This document shows positions 53,285 to 62,320 of a stretch of DNA of 64,000 nucleotides, one piece after another (positions within the stretch are counted from its first letter, which is position 1; every line of letters starts with the position of its first letter). The notes beneath the pieces are model-generated. The model was not told where the DNA came from, did no database searches, and saw only the letters and a list, made by a program, of their open reading frames with translations. Made by a program: the position numbers and the translations under genes. This DNA is from Arthrobacter echini (GTDB lineage: Bacteria > Actinomycetota > Actinomycetes > Actinomycetales > Micrococcaceae). The DNA lies in the NCBI RefSeq assembly GCF_008107445.1, contig NZ_VSLD01000001.1:434001-498000 (forward strand), given 5' to 3'.

Positions 53285-53314
53285 TTTCTACACGCTGTAG
53301 AAACTGTTTAGACT
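53285..53314 (+). promoter_or_regulatory. Palindromic operator overlapping the hmp promoter
   Basis: TTTCTACA-CGC-TGTAGAAA (53285-53303) is a perfect 8-3-8 inverted repeat. Its left arm includes TTTCTA as a possible -35, 18 nt before TAGACT (53309-53314) as -10. So a repressor would block the promoter. The next gene, hmp, starts 91 nt later. I cannot name the regulator; the site is unlike the longer Streptomyces NsrR box. Confidence 0.7.
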
Positions 53315-53404
53315 GAAGGCATACCAGTTTCGGTTCCGGGTCTGACGGCACCAGCGCCCGAGGAGTTCGTCCGGGCCGGACGCCAGCAGCGAAGGAGCCC
53401 GCCC

Positions 53405-54613
53405 ATGCTCTCCGATCTATCCCGCCCCGTCGTCCAGGCCACCCTGCCCGTGGTGGGTGAGAACATCACGGAGATCGCCCAGCGCTTCTATGCGCACATG
53501 TTCGACGAGCGGCCCGAGCTCATGGACGGCCTGTTCAACCGGGGCAATCAGGCCGACGGACGGCAGCAGCAGGCACTGGCCGGATCGGTTGCGGCCTTCG
53601 CGGGCTTCCTCGTCAATCAGCCCGACGAGATGCCCGACCACCTCCTTGCCCGCATCTCCCACAAGCACGTCTCGCTGGGGCTCCGCGCCGACCAGTACCA
53701 GATAGTCCACGACCATCTGATGTGGGCGATCGGCAATGTTCTCGGCGACGCGGTGACTCCCGAGGTCGCGGCCGCATGGGACGAGGTCTACTGGCTCATG
53801 GCGAATGTGCTCATCAATCAGGAACGCGCCATGTACGGGGCGCTGAGCCTCGAGCCCGACGCGATCTGGCGCACCTACCGTGTGAGCGAGAGGATCCAGG
53901 AGACGGACGACGTCGTCACGTTCGTCGTGGAGCGCACCGACGAGCGCGACGTCAAGCCGTCGCTGCCAGGCCAGTACGTCACCCTCCAGATGCTCATGCC
54001 CGACGGTGTGCACCAGCCGCGCCAGTACAGCCTCACCCGGGCCGACGACGGCCACCACCGCCGGTTCTCCGTCAAGCGCGTGCACGGGTTGCCCACACCC
54101 GACGGCGAGGTCTCCAATCTGCTGCACGACACCGTCTCCGTCGGCGACGAACTGACGCTCTCCGTCCCCGCAGGAGACGTGGTCATGAGCTACACCGACC
54201 GCCCCGTCGTCTTCGCCAGCGCGGGCATCGGCATCACCCCCATGGCCGGTATGCTCTCGCACCTGGTGAAGTCGGGCTCGCAGCGCAAGGCCATGCTGCT
54301 GCACGCCGACAACTCCGCCAGTAGCTTCGCGCTGCGCGAGCAGGTCCGCTCCGATCTCGCCCAGCTGCCCGATGCGTCCATGCACACCTGGTTCGTGGAG
54401 CCCTCCGAGCCCACCCAGACCGTGGAGAACGAGCTGGTGGGGTTCATGGACCTCACCGATGTGGGGCTTCCGGACGGCGCCGAGTACTACCTGTGCGGCC
54501 CGCTGGTCTTCATGCAGTCCGTGCGCAGCTCACTCATTGCCCGCGGCGTCCCGGCAAAGGACATCCAGTACGAGGTGTTCGGGCCCGACCTCTGGCTCGC
54601 CGACTTCCAGTAG
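53405..54613 (+). CDS. hmp: Flavohemoglobin, nitric oxide dioxygenase
   Basis: The 402-residue enzyme oxidises nitric oxide to nitrate with O2 and NAD(P)H. The globin domain (residues 1-140) has proximal His88 (SHKHVSLGL) and a distal Tyr/Gln region. The FAD domain has RQYSLTRAD. The NAD domain has GIGITPMAGML and the C-terminal YEVFGPDLWL. Length and order are normal. Its promoter carries a perfect 8-3-8 palindrome that should respond to NO or a related stress. It ends convergently with the nitronate monooxygenase, 7 nt apart. Confidence 0.96.
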   Translation: MLSDLSRPVVQATLPVVGENITEIAQRFYAHMFDERPELMDGLFNRGNQADGRQQQALAGSVAAFAGFLVNQPDEMPDHLLARISHKHVSLGLRADQYQIVHDHLMWAIGNVLGDAVTPEVAAAWDEVYWLMANVLINQERAMYGALSLEPDAIWRTYRVSERIQETDDVVTFVVERTDERDVKPSLPGQYVTLQMLMPDGVHQPRQYSLTRADDGHHRRFSVKRVHGLPTPDGEVSNLLHDTVSVGDELTLSVPAGDVVMSYTDRPVVFASAGIGITPMAGMLSHLVKSGSQRKAMLLHADNSASSFALREQVRSDLAQLPDASMHTWFVEPSEPTQTVENELVGFMDLTDVGLPDGAEYYLCGPLVFMQSVRSSLIARGVPAKDIQYEVFGPDLWLADFQ

Positions 54614-54620
54614 CAGCGCG

Positions 54621-55667
54621 CTACCCCGAGGGCAGCAGCGACCGCACGAGGGCCGCCGCGCTCCCGGCGATCGTCCGGTGGGCGTTGACGCCGGCCCACA
54701 GATTGAGCCGGTGCGGGTCATCCGCCGCGGCCGCTGCTGCCCGCAGCGGTGCGGTGAGGTGGTGCACCTCGGGGTAGGCCGGCGGCACGTCGGCATCGTG
54801 GTCGCGGATGAACTCGTTGAGCAGTGCGCGCGCGTACCGCCCGGAGAACGCTCTCGTGAGCGCGGTCTCCCCGAAGTCGTCCGTTGCCAGGGCTGCCCGG
54901 TGCGCGGGTTTCGTCCCTGCTTCGTCGGCGCGGAGGAAGGCCGTTCCGGCTTGCACGGCGACCGCACCGCGGGCGAGGGCCTCACGTGTGTCCTCACCCG
55001 AGACGATCCCTCCCGCTGCGATGAGGGGGATTCCCAGCTCGCGGAGGTCGTCAAGGAGCTCGAGCAGCGATGCAGTGCCGGGTTCGGCCAGCGGGTCGAA
55101 GGTGCCGCGGTGGCCGCCTGCCTCCGGCCCCTGCACCACCAGTGCATCGACGCCCGCCGCGACGGCCCGACCCGCCTCGGCGCGTGAGGTGACGGTCTGC
55201 ACGACGGCGGTCCCGGCGTGCTGCAGGGCGGCGAGCGCATTCCGCTCAGGGAGGTCGAACGTGAAGGATGCGACGGCAGGGGCGAGCTCGAGGAGCACAT
55301 CGATCGTGTTCGACCAGTCGTCGTCGTCATGGCGCGGTGCGCCGAGCGCGGTCCCCAGGGCAGCGGCGTCGGCCTCCAGGGACCGGGCGTAGGTCGCGAG
55401 ATCCGCCGGATCTGCGATGGAGGGCTGCGGCACGAAGACGTTCACGCCGAAGGACGCCCCCGTGAGGTCGCGTATGGTCTCGATCTCGCGTCGTACGGCG
55501 TCGGCGGTCTTGTACCCGGCGGCGAGGAAACCCAGACCACCGGCGATACCCACGGCGGCGGCGAGCGCTGGAGTGGACGGGCCTCCTGCCATCGGTGCCG
55601 CGACGACGGGCACCGCCAGCGCGCTAAGGTCGAATCTCCGGCCGGACCGGGAAGTGTTGGTGTGCAT
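54621..55667 (-). CDS. Nitronate monooxygenase
   Basis: The 348-residue FMN enzyme oxidises nitronates to carbonyls and nitrite. Motifs are PVVAAPMAGGPSTPALAAAV at the start, GGLGFLAAGYKT, VVQGPEAGGHRGTF for FMN and LIAAGGIVSGEDTREALARG. It belongs to the class I NMO family. The start at 55667 (MHTNTSRSGRRFDLS) is the best, as the upstream frame is unrelated. It is convergent with hmp; nitro or NO detoxification might link them, but only context suggests it. Confidence 0.9.
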   Translation of the reverse strand: MHTNTSRSGRRFDLSALAVPVVAAPMAGGPSTPALAAAVGIAGGLGFLAAGYKTADAVRREIETIRDLTGASFGVNVFVPQPSIADPADLATYARSLEADAAALGTALGAPRHDDDDWSNTIDVLLELAPAVASFTFDLPERNALAALQHAGTAVVQTVTSRAEAGRAVAAGVDALVVQGPEAGGHRGTFDPLAEPGTASLLELLDDLRELGIPLIAAGGIVSGEDTREALARGAVAVQAGTAFLRADEAGTKPAHRAALATDDFGETALTRAFSGRYARALLNEFIRDHDADVPPAYPEVHHLTAPLRAAAAAADDPHRLNLWAGVNAHRTIAGSAAALVRSLLPSG

Positions 55668-55769
55668 GATGCTCCGATCGCTCGTCGTACGAGGGTACGC
55701 ACGTGTTTCGTCGTCGCGCACTGTCCCACCGGCACCGCGCCGTGTCCGAATAGCGAGGAAAGAAGCTCT

Positions 55770-56267
55770 CGGTTGCACGTGGTCCACGGCGACATGACCA
55801 CGGCGACGGCGGGCAAGGACTTCTCGCTGGCGTTCCTGGTGTTCAACACCATCGCCAATCTGCTGATGCTGGACGACCAGGTTCGCTGCTTCGAGAACGC
55901 GGCCCGTCACCTCGCGCCCCGCGGGTGCTTCGTCGTCGAACTCTGGGTGCCGCAACTGCGCTCGCTGTCGCCGGGGCACGCAGGGACTGTCGAGGTCAGT
56001 GAGCCGGGGTACCTCCTCGTCGACACCTACGACGTCCTCGAGCAGCACGTCGTCTCGCACCACGTCCGCTTCGGATCGGAGGTGTCGGACGGTCGGGACG
56101 CGCACATCGCCCGGACACCGCACCGGTACGTCTGGCCCAGCGAACTCGATCTGATGGCCCGACTGGCCGGCTTCGAGCTGGAATCCAGGTGGGCCGACTG
56201 GGACCGCAGCGCCTTCACGGCTGACTCCCGCAGTCATGTGTCGGTGTATCGGCTGACCTCCGCCTGA
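55770..56267 (+). pseudogene. N-terminally truncated SAM-dependent methyltransferase
   Basis: About 166 residues match the C-terminal two-thirds of a class I methyltransferase (RLHVVHGDMTTATAGKDFSL, ARHLAPRGCFVVELWVPQLR, RYVWPSELDLMARLAGFELE). The first third, with the SAM glycine motif ExGxGxG, is absent. Upstream sequence is the promoter area of the divergent monooxygenase gene. No ribosome site is seen; a GTG codon near 55779 exists. So it is a 5'-truncated remnant and unlikely to bind SAM. It keeps good codon use, so the loss is recent. Confidence 0.7.
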
Positions 56268-56358
56268 CAGGCTGTGGGCGCCCCAGAAATACTGTCGGCG
56301 CTCTTCACCGGCGGCGCGGGCTGTGCCACGATGAGCGGATCACGAGATGGGGGACGCA

Positions 56359-56811
56359 ATGAAGCTCCATTGCCGCATGGCGCTTGCTGTCGGTTCGCTG
56401 GCACTCCTGGCAGCACCGGCCTGCAGCGCGCGCGAACCGGCCGTCGACGAGCTGCCGTCGTACGACTCGTTCGACGCCGTCCGGGAGGCCGTCACCGAAC
56501 AGCTCGAGTGCGAGGACGATCCACCGTCGCCCACGAGGGTCATGGGCGACAACGGCCAGATCCCCACGGAGTCGGAGAAGTGCACGCCCGCCGTCGAGAT
56601 CTTCTACTTCGACTCGCAGGAAGCCCGGAACGAGGCCTACGACACCCTTGCCTCCGCCGCCGAGTCGGACGGTTCCGTGTACTTCGCGGAGGGCAGGAAC
56701 TGGTTCGTCGTCGACTACTCCGAGGTGGCCGTCGGCGGGGACGACCCTCAGTCCCTGGATCTCGCGGGTCTGGCCGAAGCGCTCGGAGCCCGCTACACCG
56801 AGGCGACCTAG
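56359..56811 (+). CDS. Small predicted lipoprotein
   Basis: The 150-residue protein has a signal peptide with a lipobox (LALLAAPACSA; lipidated Cys at about 22). Its mature part is acidic, with two further cysteines (ECEDD and KCTP) that could pair. It ends in helices (DLAGLAEALGARYTE). I do not recognise a family. The start at 56359 is preceded by GGGGGA; an in-frame ATG is at 56347. It stands alone, convergent with the EamA gene. Confidence 0.7.
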   Translation: MKLHCRMALAVGSLALLAAPACSAREPAVDELPSYDSFDAVREAVTEQLECEDDPPSPTRVMGDNGQIPTESEKCTPAVEIFYFDSQEARNEAYDTLASAAESDGSVYFAEGRNWFVVDYSEVAVGGDDPQSLDLAGLAEALGARYTEAT

Positions 56812-56835
56812 ACCGAAGTGACGTAGGCGGCCGGA

Positions 56836-57726
56836 CTACAGTGGCCGCTCCAACGCACCGGGGAGGGACCCGAGTCCGGTCTGGCGGGTGCCCCTGCGCT
56901 GAGCTGCCGCTCCGGCCACCACCACCAGCACGATGCCGACTCCCTGCACGAGCGAGGGAATCTGGTGGAGCACCACGAGGCCGAGGAGCAGACCGAAGGC
57001 CGGTTCGAGTGCCATCAGGGTCCCGAAGGCGGTCTGGGTCATGCGCCGCAGGGCGAGCATCTCCAGTCCGAAAGGCACCACGGGGGCGAGCAGGGCCAGG
57101 CCCGCAGCGAGGACCAGTACCCGCCAGTCGAAATCCGCGACGACCTGGGGTACGCCGACGAACGCGGCGACCACCGCCGCGATGGGAATAGTCATCGTCA
57201 GCGCGCTGATCCCGGTGAACCTGTCCCCTACGCGCTGGGTGAGGAGAATGTAGGTGCCCCACCCGACACCCGCAAGGAGGGCGAAGCCGATACCGGGAAG
57301 ATTCACCTCCCCGCGCCAGGGCTCCGTCAGCAGCACCACTCCGATCAGGGCCAACCCGGGCCAGGTGAGCATCCGGGCGTTACCGCTGCGGAGTGCCGCG
57401 ACGGTGAGCGGTCCCAGGAACTCGATGGCCACGGCTGTACCGAGCGGGATGTGCTCGATCGCCGAGAGGAAGGCGACCGACATCAGCGCGCTGGCCGCCC
57501 CCAGTCCGAGGATGGGGAGTACGTCCTGCCGCCGGATGCGCCGTAGGGGTGGACGGGCGATCAGCAGGAAGATCACCCCACCCATCGCGAGGCGCAGCCA
57601 TGCGGTGCCGGCCGCTCCCACCTGCTCGATCAGCCCCACCGAGAGTGATGAACTGAGCTGGATCAGGAGCATCGCGGCAACGGCCAGCGTCCAGGGCGGT
57701 AGCGGCTCCCGCGAGGTCCCGGTCAT
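56836..57726 (-). CDS. EamA/RhtA-type drug or metabolite transporter
   Basis: The 296-residue protein has ten membrane helices in two EamA halves (SVAFLSAIEHIPLGTAVAIE, FLGPLTVAAL; then LMALEPAFGLLLGLVVLHQI), close to RhtA threonine/homoserine exporters. It likely exports an amino acid or related metabolite. Its start overlaps the stop of the B3/4 gene by ATGA, so the pair is co-translated. That coupling suggests that the exported substance and the B3/4 substrate are related. Confidence 0.9.
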   Translation of the reverse strand: MTGTSREPLPPWTLAVAAMLLIQLSSSLSVGLIEQVGAAGTAWLRLAMGGVIFLLIARPPLRRIRRQDVLPILGLGAASALMSVAFLSAIEHIPLGTAVAIEFLGPLTVAALRSGNARMLTWPGLALIGVVLLTEPWRGEVNLPGIGFALLAGVGWGTYILLTQRVGDRFTGISALTMTIPIAAVVAAFVGVPQVVADFDWRVLVLAAGLALLAPVVPFGLEMLALRRMTQTAFGTLMALEPAFGLLLGLVVLHQIPSLVQGVGIVLVVVAGAAAQRRGTRQTGLGSLPGALERPL

Positions 57727-58442
57727 TCCGCGGAGACCAGTCGCCGCGACACGTCGATGCCCGGGCTCATGCGGTCGAGAGCGGACGACAGCGCGGTGGC
57801 CGCGGCGCCCAGGGCCTCGTCGGTCATCGGGTCGAGTGCGTCGAAGATGAAGAAGGCCGTCCTGGTGCGCTCCGAGAGTGCGGTGCGCGGACCTTGCCGC
57901 CAGTTCCAGCGGCGGCAGGTCACCCCGAGGTCGTCGCGCCAGACCACTTCCCCCGCGGAGGGGTGTTCCACAGTGGGAACCCCGTCCGCGAAGGCCTCGA
58001 ATGGTTCGTCGCCGGTCGCACGCACGAGGCGGGCCGGCCCCCGGTACAGCGCGAGGTCCTCCCCGCCGATCGGCACCTGGTGCAGCACGGAGACGGCGTT
58101 GTAGATGTCGGTGAGCGCGTTCACGCGTGGAAGCCGATCCGCGGCTCTGCGGGTCAGTGCCTGCAGACTGTTGCGGGTGCGCTGCGGCTTCGCACCGAAG
58201 GCTCTGTAGGCCGCGCGCCATGCGGCGATGTGCGGCAGGTCCTCCACGGGGCCCGCGCCGAGGAGTGCACGGGCGTGCACTTCAGCGGCGTCGACCAGGT
58301 CGTCACTGACCGGGTTGCTGGGCGCCATGTCCAGTCCGTCGGCCACCAGGAGCAGTGCGCGGTAATCGGGCCGCAGCTCGAACACTGCCGGCTCGACGCC
58401 GCTCGCGTCGAGGAAATACTCGTGTGGACTGGTCCTGTGCAT
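57723..58442 (-). CDS. B3/4-domain protein (tRNA editing-like)
   Basis: The 239-residue protein has the B3/B4 domain also found in phenylalanyl-tRNA synthetase beta, where it removes mischarged tyrosine. Segments AWRAAYRAFGAKPQRTRNSL, LPRVNALTDIYNAVSVLHQV and PIGGEDLALYRG are typical of free-standing B3/4 proteins. It may edit a mischarged tRNA or bind a free amino acid. Start 58442 has a GGAG site. It is coupled by ATGA to an EamA exporter. The substrate is not known. Confidence 0.88.
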   Translation of the reverse strand: MHRTSPHEYFLDASGVEPAVFELRPDYRALLLVADGLDMAPSNPVSDDLVDAAEVHARALLGAGPVEDLPHIAAWRAAYRAFGAKPQRTRNSLQALTRRAADRLPRVNALTDIYNAVSVLHQVPIGGEDLALYRGPARLVRATGDEPFEAFADGVPTVEHPSAGEVVWRDDLGVTCRRWNWRQGPRTALSERTRTAFFIFDALDPMTDEALGAAATALSSALDRMSPGIDVSRRLVSAE

Positions 58443-58547
58443 TCGGGCTCTCCGTTCGGTGGGCTGCAGTGACGCCGGGTTCGCGCCGCGACGTCGAGGG
58501 GAAGGCCGTTCCTGCGACGGTCGCAACCACCCGCTACGCTGTGGCCC

Positions 58548-59426
58548 ATGACTGTACTGGTGTTCCTCGATCCGGCCCACGACGACGGCAGGATCGTCGA
58601 TGCGTCCCAGCCGCAACTCATGGCCACCGATCTGGGAGCCACCCGCGGCGACGGCCTCTTCGAGTCACTCCTCGCCGTCGACGGCGCTCCGCGGAAGCTG
58701 GAGGCCCACCTCTCGCGGCTCGCGGCGTCGGCTGCGGCCCTGGAGCTGACAGTGCCCGACGCCGGTGCCTGGCGCCGCGCCATCAGCACCGGCCTGCGCG
58801 AGTTCACGGCTGCGGAACCGGACCGGAGCAGCGCCGTCGTCAAACTGCTGGCCACGCGCGGCGTCGAAGGTGCCGACCAGGCGACGGCGTGGGTGCAGGT
58901 GAATCCTGTTCCCGCCGCCACCCTGGCGCAACGCGAGGCGGGCCTGCGCGTCCTGTTCCTCGAACGCGGGTACGACAGCACCGTGGCCCAGCGCGCGCCC
59001 TGGCTCCTGATGGGCGCCAAGACCCTCTCCTACGCCGTCAACATGGCGGCGGTCCGTCACGCCAAGGCGCACGGGGCCGACGACGTCATCTTCACCTCCT
59101 CCGACGGCAAGGTTCTCGAGGGCCCCACCTCGACCGTGCTCCTCGCCCACGACCGCGACGGGCAGAAGACCCTCATGACCCCGCAGCTCGAGAGCGGGAT
59201 CCTCGCCGGCACCTCGCAGAGCGCGCTCTTCGCAGCAGCGAAGGAGCAGGGGTGGGAGCTGGGCTACGGCCCGCTCGAACCGCACCACCTCCACGAGGCC
59301 GACGCCGTCTGGTTGATCTCCAGTATTCGGCTCCTCGCACCCGTGATCTCCCTCGACGGTCAGGAGCTGCGTACCTCGGCGACGCTGACGGCCGAACTCA
59401 CCGAACTCGTGGATCGTTTCGTCTAG
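58548..59426 (+). CDS. pabC: Aminodeoxychorismate lyase (class IV aminotransferase)
   Basis: The 292-residue PLP enzyme should release pyruvate from aminodeoxychorismate to give 4-aminobenzoate for folate. It has class IV features: ATRGDGLFESLLAVDG at the start, the Lys in LMGAKTLSYAVNMAA that binds PLP, FTSSDGKVLEGPTSTVLL, and ESGILAGTSQ. A branched-chain or D-amino-acid aminotransferase is possible, but pabB 6 kb away supports PabC. A TACGCT box ends 7 nt before the ATG, so it may be leaderless. Confidence 0.87.
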   Translation: MTVLVFLDPAHDDGRIVDASQPQLMATDLGATRGDGLFESLLAVDGAPRKLEAHLSRLAASAAALELTVPDAGAWRRAISTGLREFTAAEPDRSSAVVKLLATRGVEGADQATAWVQVNPVPAATLAQREAGLRVLFLERGYDSTVAQRAPWLLMGAKTLSYAVNMAAVRHAKAHGADDVIFTSSDGKVLEGPTSTVLLAHDRDGQKTLMTPQLESGILAGTSQSALFAAAKEQGWELGYGPLEPHHLHEADAVWLISSIRLLAPVISLDGQELRTSATLTAELTELVDRFV

Positions 59427-59485
59427 CCCCGGAACCCTACGAGTCCTTCTGTTACGTCCGGCGTCCGCCGTCGGAACGTCCTGTT

Positions 59486-59515
59486 TTGACCGCGGGGCTG
59501 GTCCTGCCCTAGCGT
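59486..59515 (+). promoter_or_regulatory. Promoter of the SAM-IV riboswitch transcript
   Basis: TTGACC (59486-59491) and TAGCGT (59510-59515) are separated by 18 nt. Transcription would begin near 59522, right at the 5' edge of the riboswitch, which supports both calls. Confidence 0.7.
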
Positions 59516-59523
59516 TTTTCCTG

Positions 59524-59655
59524 TAATCAAGAGTTCCAGCCATAGGCCCTGGCCGGCTGGACAGCAACCCTCTCCCGTAGTGGGGTGCTCCAGGTGAAGA
59601 TTCGGCCGCCGGGTCAAGTCCCCCGGTTGGCAAGTACGGTGTCGTGCGGTCCTGC
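59524..59655 (+). promoter_or_regulatory. SAM-IV riboswitch
   Basis: The RNA follows the SAM-IV layout: helix P1 AATC/GATT (59525-59528 with 59599-59602), then TTCCAGCC...GGCTGGA, the conserved CAGCAACCCTCT and GTGGGGTGCTCCAGGTGA core, a CCGGG/CCCGG hairpin near 59610-59628, and GGCAAG (59629-59634) that forms the pseudoknot. This class binds S-adenosylmethionine and lowers expression when SAM is abundant. It lies 150 nt upstream of the ABC transporter operon at 59805 on the same strand. Confidence 0.93.
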
Positions 59656-59804
59656 CCCGAGATCACGGGTGCACTGGCCGTCGGCGCACACGGCCCAGAA
59701 CAGCGAGCGTGTCAGCCCAGCAGTCCCCCTCTGCCTGCCGTCATCCGGCAATCCCCCCACCTCTCAGCATGCCCGTACGCGGGCCATCCTCGAAGAAGGA
59801 CTCC

Positions 59805-60719
59805 ATGACCTTGTCCCGCACCCTCCTCGCGGCTTTCGCCGTCCCCCTCCTCGCCCTGACGGTGTCCTGCGGAAGCTCCGACAGCGAACCAGCCTCGAAC
59901 ACCGACGCCCTTGCCGGCAGCGACCAGCAGTCGCTCGATCAGTACACCACCGAGCAGACCACCCCTCTCGACGAGATCGACACCGCGGAGCTCGACCTCA
60001 TCACCGACGGCACGCTGCGCGTCGGCACCCTCTCGGACGCGCCCCCCAACATCTTCCTGGAGGACGGCGTCTTCACGGGCTACGACAACGAACTGCTGCG
60101 CGCCATCGGTGACAAGCTCGGCCTCGAGGTCGAATTCGCCTCCACCGACTTCTCGGCACTCCTGGCGCAGGTGCAGAACCAGCAGTTCGACGTCGGCTCC
60201 TCCTCCATCTCCACCACGGCGGAACGCCGCGAGAACGTGGGCTTCACCAACGGCTACGACTTCGGCTACATGGCTGTGGTCGCCAAGGAGGACTCCTCCG
60301 TGGCGGGCTTCGACTCCCTGTCCGAGGACACCCGCGTCGGCGTGGTTCAGGGCACGGTCCAGGACGACTACGTCTCCAACACCCTGGGCCTGGAGCCCGT
60401 GCGCTTCCCCGACTACAACACGGTCTTCGCCAATGTGAAGAACGGCCAGATCGACGCCTGGGTGGCGCCGTCGCAGCAGGCCACGGGTCAGGTAAAGGAG
60501 GGCGACGGCACCACGATCGCCGAGACCATCATCAACACCGAGAACTTCACTGCATACGCCGTGAACAGCGACAACCAGCCGCTCATCGATGCCCTCAACG
60601 CGGGCCTCGACGCGGTCATCGCCGATGGCACGTGGACCGAGCTGACCGAGGAGTGGTACCCGGACCGCGAGCTGCCCACCGACTGGAAGCCCGGCAGCAA
60701 AGCCGTGGACGTCAAGTAG
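59805..60719 (+). CDS. Amino-acid ABC transporter substrate-binding lipoprotein, SAM-regulated
   Basis: The 304-residue protein captures a polar amino acid outside the membrane. It has a lipobox (LALTVSCGSS, Cys at about 23), an acidic linker, and the family-3 binding fold (GTLRVGTLSDAPPNIFLEDG, YDNELLRAIGDKLGLEVEFA, RRENVGFTNGYDFGY). With the SAM-IV riboswitch upstream, methionine or another sulfur amino acid such as cystine is the likely ligand, which is an inference. Start 59805 follows GAAGGA. Permease and ATPase follow in one operon. Confidence 0.92.
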   Translation: MTLSRTLLAAFAVPLLALTVSCGSSDSEPASNTDALAGSDQQSLDQYTTEQTTPLDEIDTAELDLITDGTLRVGTLSDAPPNIFLEDGVFTGYDNELLRAIGDKLGLEVEFASTDFSALLAQVQNQQFDVGSSSISTTAERRENVGFTNGYDFGYMAVVAKEDSSVAGFDSLSEDTRVGVVQGTVQDDYVSNTLGLEPVRFPDYNTVFANVKNGQIDAWVAPSQQATGQVKEGDGTTIAETIINTENFTAYAVNSDNQPLIDALNAGLDAVIADGTWTELTEEWYPDRELPTDWKPGSKAVDVK

Positions 60720-60728
60720 CCGCTCTGC

Positions 60729-61493
60729 ATGGACGCCCTCGAACAACTCGGCAAGACCTTCTTCGACTGGCAGGCGATGGTGGCCGTCCTGCCGGACCTG
60801 CTGACCGTCGGGCTGCCGAACACCATCATGCTCGCCCTGGCCTCCGGCATCATCGGGACCGTGGTCGGCATGATCCTGGCCATCATGGGGATCTCGCGCA
60901 ACCGGGCACTGCGGTGGACTGCGCGCACCTACACGGACATCTTCCGCGGGCTGCCCGCCGTCGTGATCATCCTGCTCATCGGCCTGGGACTGGGCCCGGT
61001 CCTCCGCGAGCTGACGGGCAGCACCAGCCCGTACCCCCTTGGCATCCTCGCCCTGTCGCTGATCGCCTCGGCGTACATCGGCGAGATCTTCCGCTCGGGT
61101 ATCCAGAGCGTGGAGAAGGGGCAGCTCGAGGCCTCACGAGCGCTGGGCTTCAGCTACAGCTCGTCCATGCAGCTCGTGGTGATCCCCCAGGGCGTGCGGC
61201 GCGTGCTGCCGGCGCTGGTGAACCAGTTCATCTCCCTCGTCAAGGAATCCTCGCTGGTCTACTTCATCGGTCTCATCGCCAGTGAGCGTGAGCTCTTCCG
61301 GGTGGGTAACGACGCGGCGAGCAACACCGGCAACCTGTCCCCCCTGATCGCCGCGGGCGTCTTCTATCTCTGCCTCACCATCCCGCTGACGCACCTGGTG
61401 AACTTCATCGACACCAGACTGCGCGTGGGGGCCAGGCAGAAGCCCGAACCGGACAACCTGGCCGCGCCGGTCGGGCAAGGAGCCAGAACATGA
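60729..61493 (+). CDS. Amino-acid ABC transporter permease
   Basis: The 254-residue protein has about five to six helices and the HisM/GlnP-type signature ([60 protein letters not shown]). The EAxxxG contact loop appears as EASRALGFS. It forms the channel for the substrate captured by the preceding lipoprotein. It starts 9 nt after that gene and overlaps the ATPase start by ATGA. Confidence 0.95.
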   Translation: MDALEQLGKTFFDWQAMVAVLPDLLTVGLPNTIMLALASGIIGTVVGMILAIMGISRNRALRWTARTYTDIFRGLPAVVIILLIGLGLGPVLRELTGSTSPYPLGILALSLIASAYIGEIFRSGIQSVEKGQLEASRALGFSYSSSMQLVVIPQGVRRVLPALVNQFISLVKESSLVYFIGLIASERELFRVGNDAASNTGNLSPLIAAGVFYLCLTIPLTHLVNFIDTRLRVGARQKPEPDNLAAPVGQGART

Positions 61494-62230
61494 CCGCCAC
61501 CATCGAGTCGGGATCCCTGACCGGCAGGGACCTGCATCTGTCCTTCGGCGCCAACCGCGTGCTGCGCGGCATCGACCTGCACGTGGAGCGTGGCACGACG
61601 GCGTCCGTCATCGGCCCGTCCGGGTCCGGCAAGTCGACGCTCCTGCGGGTGCTGAACCGACTCATCGAACCGGACCGCGGTGACATCCTGCTCGACGGCC
61701 GGTCGGTGCTCAAGGACAATCCGGACGAACTGCGTCGGCGGATCGGCATGGTGTTCCAGCAGTTCAACCTCTTCCCGCACAAGACCGTGGTGGAGAACGT
61801 CTCGCTGGCGCTGCGCAAACTCCGGGGGATGCCCGCCGGGGAGGCCCGGGAATCGGCGCTCTCCCAGCTCGATCTCGTGGGGCTGAAGCACAAGGCCGAA
61901 GCCCGCCCGGGGGATCTCTCCGGTGGGCAGCAGCAGCGCGTGGCGATCGCCAGGGCCCTGGCGATGGGCCCGGAGGTGATGTTCTTCGACGAGGCCACCT
62001 CGGCCCTCGACCCGGAACTGGTCAAGGGCGTCCTGGCCCTCATGGCTGATCTCGCCACGGCTGGCATGACCATGGTGGTGGTGACCCACGAGATGGGGTT
62101 CTGCCGCAACGTCTCCGACACCGTCACCTTCATGGACGGCGGCGTCGTCGTGGAGACCGGTCCGCCCGCGGCACTGTTCGACGATCCGCAGACGCCGCGC
62201 CTGCGCTCGTTCCTCTCGGACGTGCTCTAG
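61490..62230 (+). CDS. Amino-acid ABC transporter ATP-binding protein
   Basis: The 246-residue ATPase has Walker [11 protein letters not shown]-loop [14 protein letters not shown], signature [17 protein letters not shown], Walker [15 protein letters not shown] and switch His (VVVTHEMGF), as in GlnQ/HisP. It powers import by the binding protein and permease encoded just upstream. It ends the operon; a 90-nt gap then faces the ECF gene on the other strand, with no clear terminator. Confidence 0.96.
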   Translation: MTATIESGSLTGRDLHLSFGANRVLRGIDLHVERGTTASVIGPSGSGKSTLLRVLNRLIEPDRGDILLDGRSVLKDNPDELRRRIGMVFQQFNLFPHKTVVENVSLALRKLRGMPAGEARESALSQLDLVGLKHKAEARPGDLSGGQQQRVAIARALAMGPEVMFFDEATSALDPELVKGVLALMADLATAGMTMVVVTHEMGFCRNVSDTVTFMDGGVVVETGPPAALFDDPQTPRLRSFLSDVL

Positions 62231-62320
62231 CCGTTCGCGGGCCTGGTTGCGGGGCCTTCCGGCGTCGGGCGTGGTCCCCAGATCAATACCTCCGGCCAAC
62301 ACCGCCGCCGGCGACGCGAC

